DNA from: Ruania halotolerans
Lineage (GTDB): Bacteria > Actinomycetota > Actinomycetes > Actinomycetales > Beutenbergiaceae
Assembly (NCBI RefSeq): GCF_021049285.1
Contig: NZ_CP088017.1
Coordinates: 2,243,380 to 2,307,379, forward strand
Length of the DNA: 64,000 nt
Direction of reading: 5' to 3'
Under the pieces are notes generated by a model. It saw only the letters and a list, made by a program, of their open reading frames with translations. It was not told the origin of the DNA and did not search any database. This document shows positions 61,150 to 64,000 of this stretch, one piece after another. The stretch's first letter is position 1, and each line of letters starts with the position of its first letter. Both the position numbers and the translations under genes were made by a program.

Positions 61150-64000
61150 TCACCCGTAAAACACACGCTCCATGACCGTGCGTGCCCGACGCGCCGCGCG
61201 CAGCCAGTCCTGTTCGAGGTCCACGGCGTGGCCGGGCTCGTAGCCGAGCAGTCGCGAGACGGTCGAGAGAGTCTGACGCTCGGCCGGCAGGATATCCACG
61301 CGTTGACCGCGTGCTCGACCAGTCGCCAGAACAATCGCATTCCGCAAGCGGGTGGCCAGCTCCCATGCGCGGATGAGCTGATCCGCATCGGAACCGCTCA
61401 GCAACGACAGGTCGCGAGCGGCCAACAGGGCCTCGCGGGTGCCAGGAACACGGAGTTCCGGATGTTCTCCGGCGTGCTGGAGTTGCAGGAGCTGGGCGGT
61501 CCACTCCACATCGGTGAGACCACCGCGGCCGAGTTTGAGGTGATGGGTGGCAGGGACGCCGCGCGGCAACCGCTCGGCTTCGACGCGGGCCTTGATCCGG
61601 CGCAATTCACGCAACTCGGCGGAGTCCAGTCCACCGGCCGGGTATCGGTACTCCTGGATCAGCGCAGTGAACCGCTCGCCCAGCTCCCCGTCGCCGCACG
61701 CCACCCGGGCGCGAAGCAGCGCCTGCCGCTCCCAGCCGAGCGCCCACCGCTGGTAGTACTTGGCATAGGAGTCGAGGGTGCGCACGACGGGCCCCTGCTT
61801 CCCCTCGGGCCTGAGGGCAGTATCCACCGCCAGCTGAGGTTCGCTCGCCATCGAGCCGAGCAGACTGGCGATCGAGTTGGCGACCTCGAGTGCCCAGGCA
61901 CTCGCGAGCTGGCCGTCGGCACCTGGGCGCGGATCGTGAACGAACATGACGTCGGCGTCGCTGGCGTATACGACTTCCGCACCGCCCAGACGGCCCATCG
62001 CCACCACGAGAAAGGCCGTCGGGGATTCGGTGAGTTCGTGCTTGACGTTCGCCTCGTGGGCGGCGATTCGGAGCGCACCGGCCAGCGCCATATCCGCCGC
62101 CGGGGAGATCACCCGGCGGCAGGTATCGACCGGTACGTGTTCCAGCACGTCGCGGATTGCCCCGCGGGTCAGCTCACGCCGGCGCAGGAATCGCACCGCC
62201 GAGGCTGCCTTCGTCGCATCATCACGTCGCACCAGCATCGCGTCCATGTGGGTCGCGAGCGCGTCGGTCGTACGCGGCTGGAGGTCCTTGTCGTCGTCCA
62301 ACCAGGCGACGGCGTCAGTCAGCTGGGCCAGATTGTCCGCCACATAGGTGGAGGCCGAGAGAAGATGGGCGAGCCGGTCCGCCGCGGCACCGGAGTCACG
62401 CAGCAGTTTGAGATACCAGTGCGTGCTGCCGAGAGAGTCCGAGAGTTTGCGGAACGCCAGCAGGGCGCCGTCCGGATCGCTGCCTTCGGCGAACCAGCCG
62501 AGCATCACCGGCAGGAGTTGCCGCTGGATGGCGGCTCGCCTCGAGACACCCTCGGTGAGTGCCTTGATGTGCCGCGTGGCACCACTCGGGTCGCGGTACC
62601 CGATGGCTCGCAGTCGTGCCGTGGCCGCCTCGGCTGTCAGCGAGGCGTCATCGGCGGACAACCGCGCGGTCTCGGGCAGGAGCGGCCGGTAGTACAGGTC
62701 CTCGTGCAGGCGTCGTACCTGGCGGCGGGTCGTCCGCCATCGGGCGCTCAGGCCGCCTGGGCCTTCCACCGGCAGTCGGGCGGCCCGGGCCAGGCGGCGT
62801 AGCTCCTCCTCGCCGGTGGGCATCAAGTGCGTGCGACGCAATCGGCTGAGTTGGACGCGATGCTCAAGCACGCGCAGGAACCGGTAGCACTGGGCGAGCT
62901 CAACGGCGTGATCGCGCCCCACGTATCCACCGGCAGCGAGGGCCGCGAGAGCGTCCAGAGTGTTCGCCGAACGGATCGTCGGGTCCACGCGGCCGTGCAC
63001 GAGTTGCAGCAGCTGTACGGTGAACTCCACATCGCGCAGGCCACCGCGGCCCAGTTTGATCTGCCGGTCCGCCTCGGCGATCGGCACGTGATCCTCCACG
63101 CGCCGGCGCATCGCCTGCGCGTCCTCCACGAAGTTCTCCCGGCCGACGGCGTCCCACACCAAGGGCCGAGTGGCCTCCAGGTATGCCGAACTGAGCTGGG
63201 TATCACCAGCCACATGCCGCGCTTTGAGCAATGCCTGGAACTCCCAGGTCTTGGCCCACCGTTCGTAGTAGCTGAGGTGGGATTCTAGGGTCCGCACCAA
63301 GGGTCCGTTCTTGCCTTCCGGGCGAAGCGCAGCATCCACTTCCCAGAGGGCCGGCTCCCGGGACGGCATCGAACACATCCGCGCCATCGCGGCAGCCAGC
63401 CTTGCGCCGGACCGCATGGCCTCGTCCTCGGCCACCCCCTCGGCCGGTTCAGCGACGTAGATCACGTCCACGTCGGAGATGTAGTTGAGTTCTTCGCCGC
63501 CCGTCTTCCCCATTCCCAGGACGGCCAGGCGCACGCCCGCGGCATGGTCAGCGAACTCTGCGCGAGCGAGCGCGAGAGCTGCCTCGAGGGCTCCACCGGC
63601 AAGGTGCGCGAGTGCGGCAGCCACGTCGGGCAGCAGTGCCTCCGGGTCGCTGGAGGTCAGGTCCTGGGTGGCGATCTCGAGCAGAAACCTGCGATAGGTG
63701 CGCCGCATCTCGTCCAACGTTCCGTCACCGGCGGGTGCGGCGGCGACGGGGACCGGGGCGGACGGATCGGCCCCGACGGAGCGCAGCATCAGGGCACGTA
63801 CCCGGCGCGGATCGCTGCCGATTCCGTCGGGAACGTCCAGCACGATGCTCACGTCGTCAGGATGGCTGATCAGCCAGTCGCCGAGCGCCGGGGAGGCACC
63901 GAGTACGCCGATCAGCCGATCCCGCGAAGCCGAGTCCTCGGCGAGTACGTTCTGCAACCGGTGTGCGTCGTTCTCGACGGCCTCACCGAGACGAACCAGG
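61150..64000 (-). CDS. glnE: Bifunctional glutamine synthetase adenylyltransferase/adenylyl-removing enzyme, 5' end beyond the window
   Basis: 950 codons are visible; the frame continues past 64000, where it still reads LVRLGEAVENDAHRLQNVL. Controls GlnA by adenylylating Y402 and removing the AMP. The two nucleotidyltransferase domains are seen: the N-terminal (deadenylylating) one with LGMGKTGGEELNYISDVDVI and the C-terminal (adenylylating) one with MGRLGGAEVVYASDADVMFV; helical PII-response regions lie between and after. Normally it lies next to glnA; here three exported-enzyme genes separate them. Confidence 0.95.
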   Translation of the reverse strand, partial: LVRLGEAVENDAHRLQNVLAEDSASRDRLIGVLGASPALGDWLISHPDDVSIVLDVPDGIGSDPRRVRALMLRSVGADPSAPVPVAAAPAGDGTLDEMRRTYRRFLLEIATQDLTSSDPEALLPDVAAALAHLAGGALEAALALARAEFADHAAGVRLAVLGMGKTGGEELNYISDVDVIYVAEPAEGVAEDEAMRSGARLAAAMARMCSMPSREPALWEVDAALRPEGKNGPLVRTLESHLSYYERWAKTWEFQALLKARHVAGDTQLSSAYLEATRPLVWDAVGRENFVEDAQAMRRRVEDHVPIAEADRQIKLGRGGLRDVEFTVQLLQLVHGRVDPTIRSANTLDALAALAAGGYVGRDHAVELAQCYRFLRVLEHRVQLSRLRRTHLMPTGEEELRRLARAARLPVEGPGGLSARWRTTRRQVRRLHEDLYYRPLLPETARLSADDASLTAEAATARLRAIGYRDPSGATRHIKALTEGVSRRAAIQRQLLPVMLGWFAEGSDPDGALLAFRKLSDSLGSTHWYLKLLRDSGAAADRLAHLLSASTYVADNLAQLTDAVAWLDDDKDLQPRTTDALATHMDAMLVRRDDATKAASAVRFLRRRELTRGAIRDVLEHVPVDTCRRVISPAADMALAGALRIAAHEANVKHELTESPTAFLVVAMGRLGGAEVVYASDADVMFVHDPRPGADGQLASAWALEVANSIASLLGSMASEPQLAVDTALRPEGKQGPVVRTLDSYAKYYQRWALGWERQALLRARVACGDGELGERFTALIQEYRYPAGGLDSAELRELRRIKARVEAERLPRGVPATHHLKLGRGGLTDVEWTAQLLQLQHAGEHPELRVPGTREALLAARDLSLLSGSDADQLIRAWELATRLRNAIVLATGRARGQRVDILPAERQTLSTVSRLLGYEPGHAVDLEQDWLRAARRARTVMERVFYG

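Overview
High-GC actinobacterial chromosome, all 64 kb of it coding-dense core genome. Signs of the group are the actinobacterial topoisomerase IV pair, a PASTA-type Ser/Thr kinase, the class II DAHP synthase, PPi-type phosphofructokinase, diheme QcrC with actinobacterial QcrA/QcrB, and GlnE beside glnA. From memory of the Mycobacterium tuberculosis map, 12.5-64 kb follows the order Rv2173 (idsA2) - Rv2175c - pknL - aroG - fadD15 - Rv2191 - trpD - ctaE - qcrCAB - ctaC - Rv2204c - Rv2205c - Rv2206 - pepB - dlaT - Rv2216 - lipB - lipA - Rv2219 - Rv2219A - glnA1 - glnE, with local losses and insertions. Gene content suggests a Micrococcales member; the genus cannot be settled from this window. 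No tRNA, rRNA, insertion sequence, prophage or CRISPR array was seen.

Layout. 0-12.2 kb: start of an acyl-CoA synthetase/acetyltransferase (edge), parC, then a leftward overlapping operon parE - two GNAT acetyltransferases - YhhN; a small zinc-ribbon protein, ferritin, the principal sigma factor, a universal stress protein and a DUF4192 protein. 12.4-27.6 kb: polyprenyl synthase, the Rv2175c-like DNA-binding protein, a four-LysM lytic transglycosylase, pknL, a sulfite-oxidase-like enzyme, aroG, PPi-phosphofructokinase, a membrane protein, fadD15, an exonuclease/GIY-YIG fusion, a stand-alone AsnC domain, trpD and a degenerate receiver. 27.8-37.9 kb: aerobic respiration, ctaE-qcrCAB rightward and ctaCDF leftward, with sodA between, then an FKBP lipoprotein and an A-type Fe-S carrier. 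38-54.9 kb: glycerate kinase-like protein, DUF3043, aldo/keto reductase, pyrD, two small membrane proteins, leucyl aminopeptidase, the lpd-dlaT-lipB-lipA lipoate/2-oxoacid dehydrogenase group with a TIGR01777 epimerase and a kinase-like protein inside it, DUF4191, RDD, glnA.

The clearest departure from the ancestral order is 55.2-61.1 kb. Between glnA and glnE, usually neighbours, sit three exported carbohydrate-active enzymes: a NagZ-like GH3 with a repeat tail, a DUF1343/GH171 NamZ-type exo-N-acetylmuramidase, and a Tat-exported PL8 polysaccharide lyase. They have their own consensus-like promoters and a shared bidirectional terminator. This looks like an acquired cassette for breaking down amino-sugar polymers (peptidoglycan fragments and glycosaminoglycan-like or xanthan-like polymers) outside the cell. 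It is the best candidate here for a little-described system.

Regulatory signals. At least sixteen genes carry a TANNNT-type -10 box only 6-8 nt before the start codon, the signature of leaderless transcripts, and six of the boxes are exactly or essentially TAGGCT. A full-geometry tandem GlnR site lies before glnA. Strong hairpin terminators sit at most convergent junctions. Short tandem duplications cluster at the 3' ends of glnA, sodA and ctaF, in the idsA promoter, and inside the LysM and GH3 genes.
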